Positions 8,445 through 16,812 of a DNA stretch of 64,000 nt are shown piece after piece (within the stretch, counting starts at the first letter, position 1; each line of letters opens with the position of its first letter). The stretch comes from Devosia limi DSM 17137 (lineage in GTDB: Bacteria > Pseudomonadota > Alphaproteobacteria > Rhizobiales > Devosiaceae), in the NCBI RefSeq assembly GCF_900128975.1, contig NZ_FQVC01000006.1, positions 124,001 to 188,000 of the forward strand, given 5' to 3'. A model generated the notes under the pieces. The model saw only the letters and a program-made list of their open reading frames with translations. It was not told where the DNA came from and did no database searches. The translations under genes were made by a program, and so were the position numbers.

Positions 8445-9665
8445 TTACTTGTACTCTTCGAGATCGGCAGCAGCCTTGGTCAGGGCAGCGGCTGGCTCAG
8501 CAGCGCCGGTGACGACGGACTGGACCATTTCGATCATGACGTTCTGGAAACCGATGTAATCGGTGAACAGCGGCTCAGGACCACCGAACTCGATGCCATC
8601 GAGGAAAGGCTTCCAGTAGGGCTTTTCGGCGACGAGGTTGGCAACCTCGGCAACCGGACGCAGCGGGGTCAGGCCCTGGGCCATTTCAGCCTCGAACTGA
8701 CGCTCGGGCGCGGTCAGGAACTTGGCGAAATCGGTGGCCTGTTCCTCAACGCCGGTGCCCTTGAACACGGCCAGCGAGTCGGTGATCAACAGGGTGCCTG
8801 GACCCTTGGCATCGGGACCGAGCGGCAGGTTGGCGACGCCCCATTCGATGTCGGTTTCGTCCAGGCGGTTCACGGCGCCAACGGCGGCGTGGATCATGCC
8901 CAGCTTGCCATCGAGGAAGATGGCGCGCACTTCGTTCTGCTCGTAGGCGGTCGGGCCTTCTTCGGCATAGGCCGTGATGTCGCGCAGGGCGGTCAGCGCG
9001 GCAAGGTTCTGCGGGCTGTCGAGCACGATGTTGTTGTCGGCATCGATGACCAGGCCGTCATTGGTGTAGACCCAATGCAGGAACTGGTGAACGGTGTTGT
9101 CGAAGGTCTTGGCGACGACGCCAAAGCCGTCAGCATCGGTCTTTTCCGAAATCGCCTTGGCGAAGGCGACTTCTTCTTCCCAGGTCTTGGGCGGCATCTC
9201 GGGATCAAGGCCAGCGGCCTCGAACAGCTTCTTGTTCCAGTACAGAGCCTTGGTCGAGAAGGCTACGGGAACGCCCCACTGGGTGCCGTCGATGGTGACG
9301 GTTTCGGGAACGTAATTGTAGTAGCCGGCCTTTTCCTCATCGGTCATCGGGATGGGGATGATGAGGTCGTTGAGGGCGAACTGCTTGAGCGTACGCGAGC
9401 CGACATAGGCCAGCGCCACCGGGGTGCCGGCAGCTGCGAGCGTGGTCACCTTGTCCTGGCACTGACCCCAACCGACGAGCTCGGGAACGATCTTGTAGCC
9501 TGGATTGGCAGCTTCCCACTCAGCGATATAGTCGGGATAGCCAGCGGTCAGTTCGTCACCGCAGTTGATGAAGGAAATTTCCTTGACGTCCTGCGCAAAG
9601 GCAGCAGGCGATGCGCTGGCCAATGCCAGCAGCGATACCGCCAGAAGTCCGGTCGTTTTTTGCAC
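8445..9665 (-). CDS. Extracellular sugar-binding protein of ABC transporter (SBP family 1)
   Basis: Periplasmic solute-binding protein of 406 residues. A Sec signal peptide of about 24 residues ends in SPAAFAQ. The mature part begins EISFINCGDELTAG and has the two-lobed layout of SBP family 1 (ISFxxxxD start, ALYWNKKLFEAAGL hinge-region motif). Translation starts at a GTG preceded by GGGAGAGA. It is flanked by its permease genes upstream and its ATPase gene downstream. The operon context (GH20, RpiR, Gfo/Idh/MocA) points to an oligosaccharide or amino-sugar ligand, which is inference. Confidence 0.93.
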   Translation of the reverse strand: MQKTTGLLAVSLLALASASPAAFAQDVKEISFINCGDELTAGYPDYIAEWEAANPGYKIVPELVGWGQCQDKVTTLAAAGTPVALAYVGSRTLKQFALNDLIIPIPMTDEEKAGYYNYVPETVTIDGTQWGVPVAFSTKALYWNKKLFEAAGLDPEMPPKTWEEEVAFAKAISEKTDADGFGVVAKTFDNTVHQFLHWVYTNDGLVIDADNNIVLDSPQNLAALTALRDITAYAEEGPTAYEQNEVRAIFLDGKLGMIHAAVGAVNRLDETDIEWGVANLPLGPDAKGPGTLLITDSLAVFKGTGVEEQATDFAKFLTAPERQFEAEMAQGLTPLRPVAEVANLVAEKPYWKPFLDGIEFGGPEPLFTDYIGFQNVMIEMVQSVVTGAAEPAAALTKAAADLEEYK

Positions 9666-9693
9666 TTAAAGTCTCTCCCTTGATGTGCGCAGA

Positions 9694-9790
9694 CCCAAGC
9701 TGGGCGCGCTTCGTGGTCCGCAATCAGATTGCGGCCCAAACCCTCGTTGTCGTCCGCAGCAGCGCTCGATGCCGGGCGCTGCAGCTTGGG
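9694..9790. promoter_or_regulatory. Structured intergenic region ahead of the sugar-binding protein gene
   Basis: Two perfect 9-bp arms, CCCAAGCTG (9694-9702) and CAGCTTGGG (9782-9790), enclose the gap between the permease and binding-protein genes. Inside is a 17-base palindrome, CCGCAATC-A-GATTGCGG (9718-9734). This could be an mRNA processing structure or a regulator site for a second promoter. The function is unknown. Confidence 0.5.
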
Positions 9791-9791
9791 C

Positions 9792-10748
9792 TTACTGCTT
9801 CACGGCACCGGCGGTCAGACCGGCGACGAGATAGCGCTGCAGGAACACGATGACGATCATGACCGGCAGGATTCCGACGAAGCTGGCTGCCATCAACTCG
9901 TTCCAGACCACTTCCTGCTTGCCGAAGAAGGCGAAGAGCCCGATCGGCAGCGGCATGAACTCAGACTTGGAATTGAAGGTCAGCGCGAAAATGAACTGCT
10001 GCGCATAGGCACCGATGAAGGTCATGATCGAGATCACGACAATGCCCGGCATGGCCAGCGGCAGGATGACCCGGCGCAGCGTATAGAGCCGGCTGGCGCC
10101 ATCGACCCAGGCCGCCTCATCGAGCTCGCGCGGGATACGCATCAGGTAGGTGCGCAGCAGCCAGATCGAAGAGGGGATAAGGAATGCGGCGCCCGGCACG
10201 ATCATCGCCCAATAGGTGTTGAGCAGGCCGAGCGTGCGCATCAGGCGGAATAGCGGGATCAGCAGCACGGCGCCCGAGAACATGTTCACCGCCAGGAAAC
10301 CGCCGAGCAGCATGCCGGCCCCGGCAAAGGGGAAGCGGGCGAAGGCATAGGCCGCCGGCACCACGACCAGGATCACCACAATGGTGATGATGGTCGAGAT
10401 GAAGAACGAGTTGAAGATATAGAGCCCCAGCATCGGCACCGATTGCCACATGCTGAAATAGGCGTCGAAAGAGCCGTTTTTGGGCCAGAAGCTGTAGGGT
10501 GTCGAGAACAGCAGCCCAAGCGGCTTGAGCGACACCAGGAAGCCTTCGATGAAGGGCGCCAGGATGAAGAACAGGAACAGCGCGATGCCGATATAGATGC
10601 CCACCAGCTCGAGCCAGTGGTAGCGATCGATCATCGCGCGCGTGGCGCGGGTGCGCTTCTTGCTGGTGGCCGCAGGAGCGGCCGCGTCCGCCGAGGATTT
10701 CAGATCGGCGCCGGTCGCCAGACGCGCGCTTGCGTTATCGGTGGTCAT
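9792..10748 (-). CDS. Carbohydrate ABC transporter permease (MalG type)
   Basis: Inner-membrane permease of 318 residues with six predicted transmembrane segments. The N-terminal 45 residues are polar and rich in Ala and basic residues. The EAA loop reads ELDEAAWVDGASRLYTLRRV, followed by ILPLAMPGI, which is the MalG-class signature. The ATG at 10748 overlaps the stop of the first permease gene in an ATGA, so the two are translationally coupled; the open frame further upstream is read-through. It forms the channel with the product of the preceding gene. Confidence 0.94.
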   Translation of the reverse strand: MTTDNASARLATGADLKSSADAAAPAATSKKRTRATRAMIDRYHWLELVGIYIGIALFLFFILAPFIEGFLVSLKPLGLLFSTPYSFWPKNGSFDAYFSMWQSVPMLGLYIFNSFFISTIITIVVILVVVPAAYAFARFPFAGAGMLLGGFLAVNMFSGAVLLIPLFRLMRTLGLLNTYWAMIVPGAAFLIPSSIWLLRTYLMRIPRELDEAAWVDGASRLYTLRRVILPLAMPGIVVISIMTFIGAYAQQFIFALTFNSKSEFMPLPIGLFAFFGKQEVVWNELMAASFVGILPVMIVIVFLQRYLVAGLTAGAVKQ

Positions 10749-11632
10749 TTGGCGGCACTCCCCGAAAGTTTGCGCAGGGCCCGGAAGTAGACGATGCAGA
10801 AGATCGACACGAAGATGCAGATGACCACGGCGCGGGCGGCGCCTTCGCCATATTTGCGGCTGCCGATGGCGGTCTTGTAGGTGTCGATGATCATCGTGGT
10901 GGTCGAGCCGGATGGGCCGCCCTGGGTCAGGATCCAGATGATGTCGAACGAATTGAAGGTGGCGATCAGCGAGAGCAGCGACATGGTCATCAGCGCCGGG
11001 ACCATCAGCGGCAGGGTAATGCGGCGCAGCCGATAGAAGCGACCGGCGCCATCGGTCCAAGCGGCCTCGTAGAGGTCCTTGGGGATCGATTGCATGGCGG
11101 CCAGCAGATAAATGGTGACCAGCGGCACGCCGATCCAGACGTCGGTGACGATGGTGGCCCAGAACGCGGTATTGCCATAGGCCAACCAGGCGACCGGCCG
11201 GTCAACAAGGCCGAAATTCTGCAGCATGCCCGAGATCATCCCGAACTGGCCGTTATACATCCAGCCCCACATGAAGATGCCAATGGCCATGGGCACGACC
11301 CAGGGCGGCATGGTGAGGATGCGGAACAGGGCCTGACCGGGGACGGCGGCATTGAGCAGGATGGCGCCGCAGGTCCCCAGGATCATCTTCAGCGAGACCG
11401 AGAAGAAGGTCCAGATGAAGGTGCGCAGGATCACTTCGGTGAAATTGCCGGCCCCGAAGATCTTTTGATAATTGGCCCAGCCAACCCAATCATAGGTCGG
11501 GCGCAGCGCCGCATTGGTGAAGGAGAGAATGACCGTGTCGACCAGCGGATAGGCGACAATGGCCAGAATATAAATCAGCGCAGGAGCCAGCAGTGCGAAG
11601 GCGAATAGGGTTGCATTTCGTGTGCCGGTCAT
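10745..11632 (-). CDS. Sugar ABC transporter permease (MalF type)
   Basis: Inner-membrane permease of 295 residues with six predicted transmembrane helices, the first at about 8-30. The EAA loop includes DLYEAAWTDGAGRFYRLRRI and LPLMVPALM. A strong ribosome site (GAGGAG) precedes the ATG at 11632. It follows the Gfo/Idh/MocA gene by 11 bases and overlaps the second permease gene by four. It pairs with that protein to form the membrane channel. Confidence 0.94.
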   Translation of the reverse strand: MTGTRNATLFAFALLAPALIYILAIVAYPLVDTVILSFTNAALRPTYDWVGWANYQKIFGAGNFTEVILRTFIWTFFSVSLKMILGTCGAILLNAAVPGQALFRILTMPPWVVPMAIGIFMWGWMYNGQFGMISGMLQNFGLVDRPVAWLAYGNTAFWATIVTDVWIGVPLVTIYLLAAMQSIPKDLYEAAWTDGAGRFYRLRRITLPLMVPALMTMSLLSLIATFNSFDIIWILTQGGPSGSTTTMIIDTYKTAIGSRKYGEGAARAVVICIFVSIFCIVYFRALRKLSGSAAK

Positions 11633-11643
11633 GTGCCGTCTCC

Positions 11644-12798
11644 TCAGCTTTTCTGACCGAGGGCAGCGTCGAAGCGCTGCCAGATCGGGGTCATGTCGAC
11701 GACAGTTCTGGTCCGCATGGCCTGGTCCATGGTCAGCGCCAGCAAGCCAGCCTCCAGCGCATCGACCACCGAAACCGGCAGCGGCACACCTTCGATCATA
11801 TGCTTGAGAATATCCTCGGCCATCTGCTCGTCAGCCCCATAGTGCTGGCTAAGCTCGCTGGTCTTGTAGGTCGTATCGATCAGGCGATCGCCGGTGCGGC
11901 TATCGGTGACGCGCATGAAATTGCGGATGAAGTCGCCTTCGGCCATGCCCTTGACGCCCATCACGGCGAAGCGCCGGAAATCGTCGGGGACATTGAGATT
12001 GGTGTGGAAGGTCAGCGCCGCGCCATTGGCATATTGCACCATGGCCGTCTGGAAATCGATGATATCGCCATCGCTGTCGAAGACCTTGTCGCTCCCCTGC
12101 CAGCCGCTCGGCTTACGGTGATAGACTTCCATGTCGTTGATGCCCAGATTCTGCGGGGCATTGGCCGGAATGAAGGTGCGACGACCGCCGAAGCTGGAGA
12201 CATATTGCGGACGACTGCCCATGACGCCGTTATAGAGATCGAGATCATGGCAGCACTTTTCGAGCATGAAGCTGCCCGAATAGCGCTCGTAGCGACGCCA
12301 GTCGCGCATGAAGAAGGCGCCATGATAGGGCGGAATATGCTCGGAGGCTTCAATCGAGGTGACGTCACCCAAAAGCCCCTCGGCCTGCGCCTTGCGCAGA
12401 TCGACATAGAGCGGAGCGTAACGCAGCACGAGGCCGACCATCAGGTTGTCGGAGCCATATTCGGCGATCAGCTCGGCGAGCGCCATGGTCTCCTCGATGG
12501 TGGTGACCACCGGCTTTTCGGTGAAGATCTTCATGCCGCGATCGAGGCCGATGCGGATGTGCTCGAGATGGAGATGATTGGGCGAGCCGACCATCAGCAG
12601 GTCGAGGTCTTCGCTGTCCAGCATCGCCTCGAGACTATCGAAAGCGGTGCCGACCGAGACACCGTGCTCCTGAGCATAGGGAAGACCTGCCGGATCAGGA
12701 TCGACATAGCCGACGATGGTGAAATCGTCGCGCGCCGCGGAAAACACGCGCGCCAAATAGCCAAGCCGATAGCCGAGGCCAATAATTCCTACCCGCAT
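11644..12798 (-). CDS. Gfo/Idh/MocA family oxidoreductase
   Basis: NAD(P)-dependent sugar dehydrogenase or related enzyme of 384 residues. The N-terminal Rossmann fold has GIIGLGYRLG (4-13), and EKP at 94-96 is the conserved lysine-proline pair. The family's catalytic His-Asp region is visible as EKCCHDLDLYNG near 175-186. It is the first gene of the sugar operon, directly behind the candidate operator. Members oxidise or reduce sugars, inositols or sugar acids, so it may modify the imported sugar before or after hexosaminidase action. The substrate cannot be assigned. Confidence 0.9.
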   Translation of the reverse strand: MRVGIIGLGYRLGYLARVFSAARDDFTIVGYVDPDPAGLPYAQEHGVSVGTAFDSLEAMLDSEDLDLLMVGSPNHLHLEHIRIGLDRGMKIFTEKPVVTTIEETMALAELIAEYGSDNLMVGLVLRYAPLYVDLRKAQAEGLLGDVTSIEASEHIPPYHGAFFMRDWRRYERYSGSFMLEKCCHDLDLYNGVMGSRPQYVSSFGGRRTFIPANAPQNLGINDMEVYHRKPSGWQGSDKVFDSDGDIIDFQTAMVQYANGAALTFHTNLNVPDDFRRFAVMGVKGMAEGDFIRNFMRVTDSRTGDRLIDTTYKTSELSQHYGADEQMAEDILKHMIEGVPLPVSVVDALEAGLLALTMDQAMRTRTVVDMTPIWQRFDAALGQKS

Positions 12799-13221
12799 GA
12801 ACCTGCCTGCGTCCCCTGTTTTGTCCGCTCCCCTCTAATGGAGAAGTCAGACTTCGTGTAAACGATTTACAAGACTAAGATCGTCAACGCAGACATGTCA
12901 ACACGAATCCGCAGCAATTACAATACCAATCTAAACCACCTCAAAAATAGGCAATTTTGGTGGATAAATGCCCAAAAACTGGGCGTTTACGCAGCAGATG
13001 GCTTAAGTTAGCATACAGGTTGCGTGGAGGGGGAGCCTAGCAATGTTCGAATTGGTATGCATGTGGACTTTTCATCAGGCCATCCCCAGGATGTCGTGAA
13101 TGAAAATTTGGAACACAGCCAGCTGTGATCCATGCCGCGTCTGCGGCGCTCCCGGCCGCCCGCACATGCCCCAGCCTAACCAATCAACATCCGCACCGAA
13201 AGCCCAATCAGGAAGCCAAAA
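12799..13221. other. 423-bp divergent intergenic region, AT-rich
   Basis: This gap separates the minus-strand sugar operon from the plus-strand NTF2-like gene. It holds the TGTAAA palindrome (12857-12871), a TTGACA -35-like hexamer read on the minus strand (12896-12901), the hairpin GCCCA-AAAAC-TGGGC (12970-12984) and the palindrome CACAGC-CA-GCTGTG (13114-13127). I find no convincing small gene in it. Confidence 0.6.
12857..12871. promoter_or_regulatory. Candidate RpiR-type operator TGTAAA-CGA-TTTACA
   Basis: A perfect 15-bp inverted repeat lies 59 bp upstream of the first gene of the sugar operon. Its TGTAA-N5-TTACA skeleton resembles binding sites known for RpiR-family regulators such as HexR, and the operon encodes an RpiR protein. 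TTGACA and TTGACG hexamers on the minus strand lie just upstream of it (12896-12901 and 12882-12887), so a bound repressor would cover the promoter. The pairing of site and regulator is inference. Confidence 0.6.
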
Positions 13222-13716
13222 ATGAGCGACATGACCAATCCGTTTCCCACTGACCCCGACCGCAGCGCCATCTGGACCATGCTGGTCGAGCGCGATATCG
13301 CCGCCTTCGTGGCCGCCGACTGGAGCATGGTGGATGGCGATTTCATCAAGGAAGGGTTTCTGGGGATCAATGGTGGCAAATCGGGCAATCCCGATGACTG
13401 GCGCATCAGCTTCCCGACACTGGAAGCCTATCGCGACGACTGGATCGCCCAGGCCAAGGCCAGCCAGAAGCTGGATTATGCCGAGGACGTGCTGGCCGGC
13501 ATTCACCGGGCCACAAGCCTGACCGAGATCGAGATCAATGGCGACATCGCCATCGCGCACAAGAAGTTCGATGGCGAGATCGCGCTGACCGATGGCGGCA
13601 AGGACGTGCTGAACTGGCAGACGTTGTACTTCTGCCGCAAGGTCGACGGCGTCTGGAAGCTGACCGGGTTTGCCGGATACCTCCCCTACCCGATGGGCAT
13701 TGCACACAAGGGCTAA
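13222..13716 (+). CDS. Uncharacterised protein, possibly NTF2/SnoaL-like
   Basis: A 164-residue soluble protein with a strong AGGA ribosome site and good codon use. The pattern of an N-terminal helix pair followed by WRISFPTLEAYRDDWI, a central strand region (TEIEINGDIAIAHKKFDGEI) and a C-terminal WQTLYFCRKVDGVWKLTGF strand pair resembles the cone-shaped NTF2/SnoaL fold. I do not recognise a defined function. It ends five bases before the MFS transporter gene, so the two form an operon. Confidence 0.75.
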   Translation: MSDMTNPFPTDPDRSAIWTMLVERDIAAFVAADWSMVDGDFIKEGFLGINGGKSGNPDDWRISFPTLEAYRDDWIAQAKASQKLDYAEDVLAGIHRATSLTEIEINGDIAIAHKKFDGEIALTDGGKDVLNWQTLYFCRKVDGVWKLTGFAGYLPYPMGIAHKG

Positions 13717-13720
13717 CGCC

Positions 13721-14914
13721 ATGAACCGCCTTTCTGTCCAGCGGCTGACCATGCTGGTGTTTTTCCTGCAGCCCGTGGCCTTTGGATCATGGTTGCCACG
13801 CATCCCCGATATCCAGCATGGGCTGGGGCTGGGCCCGGCAGGACTGGCGCTGGCCCTGCTGGGCCTGCCCTGCGGCACGCTGCTGACCCTGCCCTTTGCC
13901 GGGCCGCTGGTGGGCAAGATCGGGCCGCGCATGGCGATCCTTGCCGGCTATGTGCTCTATGCGCTGGCGGTCAGCCTGCCCGCCTTTGCCGGCAATCCGA
14001 CGCTGTTGTTCATCGGGCTGATGCTGGCCGGCTCGACCATCTCGTTCCTCGAGCTGGGGCTGAACGTGCAGGCCGACAAGGTGGAAAAAGCCAGCGGCAA
14101 GCTGATCATGAGCACCTCGCACGGCTTCTGGTCGCTGGGCATCATGACCGGCAGCCTGATCGGTTCGGGCCTTGCCTATCTGGGCATGCCGGCGCAATGG
14201 GCGATCCTGCTCGTCGCGGCGATCACCCTGCCAATCGCGCTGCTGGCCGCCAGCGCCCTGCCCGATTACGGCGCCGAACCCAGCCATGTCGAAACCGGCC
14301 AGCGCTCCGCCTGGAGCCTGCCCAGCTGGGCGCTGCTGGGCATCTGCTTTTTCGTCTTCGGCATCACCATGACCGAGGGCGCAATGGCGGACTGGTCAGC
14401 GGTGTTCCTGCGCGAGACCTTTGGCGCCGATGGCGGCGCGGCGGGCCTCGGTTATTCGGTATTTGCCGGCATGGTGGCGCTGGGCCGCTTTGGCGGCGAC
14501 TGGCTCAAGCAGCGGCTTGGCGCCGTGCTGCTGGCCCGCATCTGTGGCTCGCTGGCCCTATTGGGCATTGCGATCCTGCTGGTGGCCCCCAATACGCCGC
14601 TGGCACTGCTGGGCTTTGCCGTGGTCGGCATCGGCGCTTCGGTAGCCTTCCCGCTGGCGGTAACCGCGGCGGCGAGCCTGACCGACCGGTCAAGCTCGGC
14701 CAATGTGGCGATCCTGTCGTTCATCGCGCTACTGGGCTTTTTGATCGGCCCGCCGATCATCGGTTTCATCGCCGAGCATCTCGATATCCGCCTGGGCCTG
14801 GCGGCGCTGCTGCCGGTGCTCGGTATCAGCCTGGCGCTGACCGGCATGCTGGGGCAGAGGCCAGTGCGCAAGCCGACGCACAATCCGGAAGCGGAAGTGC
14901 CTGGGGTGATGTGA
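13721..14914 (+). CDS. MFS transporter
   Basis: Major facilitator superfamily protein of 397 residues with about twelve hydrophobic segments. The loop after helix 2 (FAGPLVGKIGPRMAI) is an MFS motif A variant. The N-terminus MNRLSVQRL and the repeated 'GLNVQADKVEKASG' and 'STSHGFWSLG' features resemble the FucP/YbjJ-like group. I chose the ATG at 13721, five bases after the upstream stop; the longer frame from 13670 overlaps the previous gene. The substrate is unknown. It could export or import a metabolite handled by the small upstream protein. Confidence 0.9.
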   Translation: MNRLSVQRLTMLVFFLQPVAFGSWLPRIPDIQHGLGLGPAGLALALLGLPCGTLLTLPFAGPLVGKIGPRMAILAGYVLYALAVSLPAFAGNPTLLFIGLMLAGSTISFLELGLNVQADKVEKASGKLIMSTSHGFWSLGIMTGSLIGSGLAYLGMPAQWAILLVAAITLPIALLAASALPDYGAEPSHVETGQRSAWSLPSWALLGICFFVFGITMTEGAMADWSAVFLRETFGADGGAAGLGYSVFAGMVALGRFGGDWLKQRLGAVLLARICGSLALLGIAILLVAPNTPLALLGFAVVGIGASVAFPLAVTAAASLTDRSSSANVAILSFIALLGFLIGPPIIGFIAEHLDIRLGLAALLPVLGISLALTGMLGQRPVRKPTHNPEAEVPGVM

Positions 14915-14987
14915 ATTTTTGGAGGCGCGGTTGTCGCTGCGCCTTCCAACTCTCTCCGGCTACCACAACGCCGTCCACACGCTCGGC

Positions 14988-15060
14988 GTCATTCCGGCGA
15001 AAGCCGGAATCCAGTTTGGGATGCGCAGGGAAACTGGATCCCGGCTTTCGCCGGGATGAC
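14988..15060. repeat. REP-like pair in inverted orientation
   Basis: Outer arms of about 30 bp (from GTCATTCCGGCGAAAGCC at 14988 and ending GGATGAC at 15060) are imperfect inverted copies, and each arm is itself a GC-rich hairpin (TTCCGGCGAAAGCCGGAA; CCCGGCTTTCGCCGGG). This matches the REP-like elements at 4168-4249. It lies between convergent genes. Confidence 0.8.
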
Positions 15061-15125
15061 GGCTGGTGGAGGTGGGAAGGGCCGGGCAGCCGCCAGAACA
15101 TGGAAACAAACGAGCAAAAAACAAA

Positions 15126-15153
15126 AAACCGCCGCGAGGGATCGCGGCGGTTT
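15126..15153 (-). terminator. Rho-independent terminator of the opp operon
   Basis: A perfect 12-bp stem (15126-15137 with 15142-15153) with a four-base loop is followed, on the minus strand, by a T-rich tract (TTTTTTGTTTTTT-like). It lies 21 bases after the stop of the peptide-binding protein gene. It may also stop plus-strand transcripts from the MFS gene. Confidence 0.88.
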
Positions 15154-15173
15154 CGTTGTTTGGGGGCCGCAGA

Positions 15174-16757
15174 TTACTCGGCGATGACGGCGTCGCGGAA
15201 GTAGGGAACGTTCAGCGACGAGCGCCAGAAGCCGGTCACCTTGGGGCTCATCATCATGTAGTTGTTGCGGTGATACTGGGGCATGATGACGTGGTCGTTC
15301 ATCATGATGGCCTCAGCCTTGCGCATTTCGGCCAGCGAGACGGCCTCGTCGCCGGTTGCCTTGGCGGCAGCGATGGCGGCGTCATAGTCGGCGTTCGACC
15401 AGGCAGCGAGGTTGTTCGGGCTGCCGGTGACGAAGTTGTCGAGGAAGGTCATCGGGTGCGGATAGTCGGCGCCCCAGCCCATCTGCGCAATCTGGTACTG
15501 GACCTTCTGCACTTCGGGATAGAAGACCTGCCATTCAGTGGCCTGGATATCGACGTCGATATTCAGGTTCTGCTTCCACATCTGCTGAATGGCTTCAAGC
15601 AGCTTCTCGATCGGCGGGGACGAGTAGGTCACGAACACCGTCTTGGGGAAGCCTTCGCCATTGGGGAAGCCGGCTTCGGCCAGCAGGGCCTGGGCAGCTT
15701 CGACTTCAGCGGTTGGCGCAAGGCCATAGGTGTCGGTGCCGGCGCGGAAGTCTTCGCCATTAACGCTCATGCCATAGGGCACGAGACCCATGGCCGGAAT
15801 GTCAGCCGACTGCAGCACGAATTCGACGATTTCCTCGCGGTCGATGGCCATGGACAGAGCCTGGCGGACCTTGACGTCATCGAGCGGGGCCTGGGCCGGG
15901 TTGAAGAAGGCATAGGTCGTGCCGAGGGCGGGCACGATCATGAAGGCATCGCTTTCGACCGACAGGCGCGGAATTTCCGGAGCCGGAACGGATTCAATGC
16001 CGTCGACCTGACCGGCTTCCATTGCGGCGAGAGCCGTTGCGGGATCGGGGATCAGGCGGAAGGTCAGCTTATCGAGCGAGACCGCGTCGGCGTCGTAATA
16101 TTCCGGGTTCTTTTCGAACACCACCGACTCGCCGGTGTTGAACTGGGTGACGCGGAACGGACCGGTGCCGATAAAGGTCGCCGGATTACGCGTCCAGCCT
16201 TCGGGATCAGCCTCGACGATGTCCTGACGCACCGGGAAGAAGGTGGTGTAGGGCAGCAGCTGCATCATATAGGGGACGCGCTGCTTGAGGGTGAAGGTCA
16301 GGGTCTTGTCGTCGGGGGCGGAGATGGCGATGCCAGCCGCTTCGGCGGGGGCGTTGAACGCCTCCTCGGCACCCACGATCAGGAACAGCATGGCCGAGTT
16401 CTTGGCGCCGGTTGCCGGGTTCAGCACGCGCTTCCAGGCATATTCGAAATCGCCGGCCGTGACGGGCTTGCCATCACTCCACTTGGCGTCGCGCAGGTGG
16501 AAGGTATAGGTCAGGCCGTCTTCGCTGATTTCCCAGCTTTCGGCCAGAGCCGGCACCACGGCGCCAGTCTCGTCGAAGCGCACGAGGCCCTCAAAGGTAT
16601 TGCCGATGATGGGGGCAGCGAAGGTCTCGGACGTGGTGCCGGGATCGTACTGGGCGGACTCATTGTTGACCACATAGGTCAGTTCGCCCGCTGCCATCGC
16701 CGAAACGGTGGTAGCCAGCAAAGCTGCGGTCACGAGCGGCAAAATCAGCTTGTGCAT
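15174..16757 (-). CDS. oppA: Peptide ABC transporter substrate-binding protein (OppA-like, SBP family 5)
   Basis: Periplasmic oligopeptide-binding protein of 527 residues. The signal peptide (about 1-22) ends in TVSAMAA. The mature start ELTYVVNNESAQYDPGTTSETF is typical of the OppA subgroup, and YTFHLRDAKWSDGKPVTAGDFEYAWKR is the family 5 signature region near residues 80-105. The ATG at 16757 follows AGGAGAGAAG; upstream codons to 16853 are read-through. It is the last gene of an oppB-C-D-F-A order and is closed by a clear terminator. A separate ribosome site should support high expression. Confidence 0.93.
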   Translation of the reverse strand: MHKLILPLVTAALLATTVSAMAAGELTYVVNNESAQYDPGTTSETFAAPIIGNTFEGLVRFDETGAVVPALAESWEISEDGLTYTFHLRDAKWSDGKPVTAGDFEYAWKRVLNPATGAKNSAMLFLIVGAEEAFNAPAEAAGIAISAPDDKTLTFTLKQRVPYMMQLLPYTTFFPVRQDIVEADPEGWTRNPATFIGTGPFRVTQFNTGESVVFEKNPEYYDADAVSLDKLTFRLIPDPATALAAMEAGQVDGIESVPAPEIPRLSVESDAFMIVPALGTTYAFFNPAQAPLDDVKVRQALSMAIDREEIVEFVLQSADIPAMGLVPYGMSVNGEDFRAGTDTYGLAPTAEVEAAQALLAEAGFPNGEGFPKTVFVTYSSPPIEKLLEAIQQMWKQNLNIDVDIQATEWQVFYPEVQKVQYQIAQMGWGADYPHPMTFLDNFVTGSPNNLAAWSNADYDAAIAAAKATGDEAVSLAEMRKAEAIMMNDHVIMPQYHRNNYMMMSPKVTGFWRSSLNVPYFRDAVIAE

Positions 16758-16812
16758 GCTTCTCTCCTGTTGTGGGCGCGGTTGTTCCGGGCCCGGTTTA
16801 TCACGGGGCAGG

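Noticed and set aside
13075..13932. A 285-codon minus-strand frame over the NTF2-like gene
   Set aside because: The plus-strand gene has a ribosome site, sensible composition and a downstream partner at five bases. The minus frame has low-complexity Gly/Asp-rich text.
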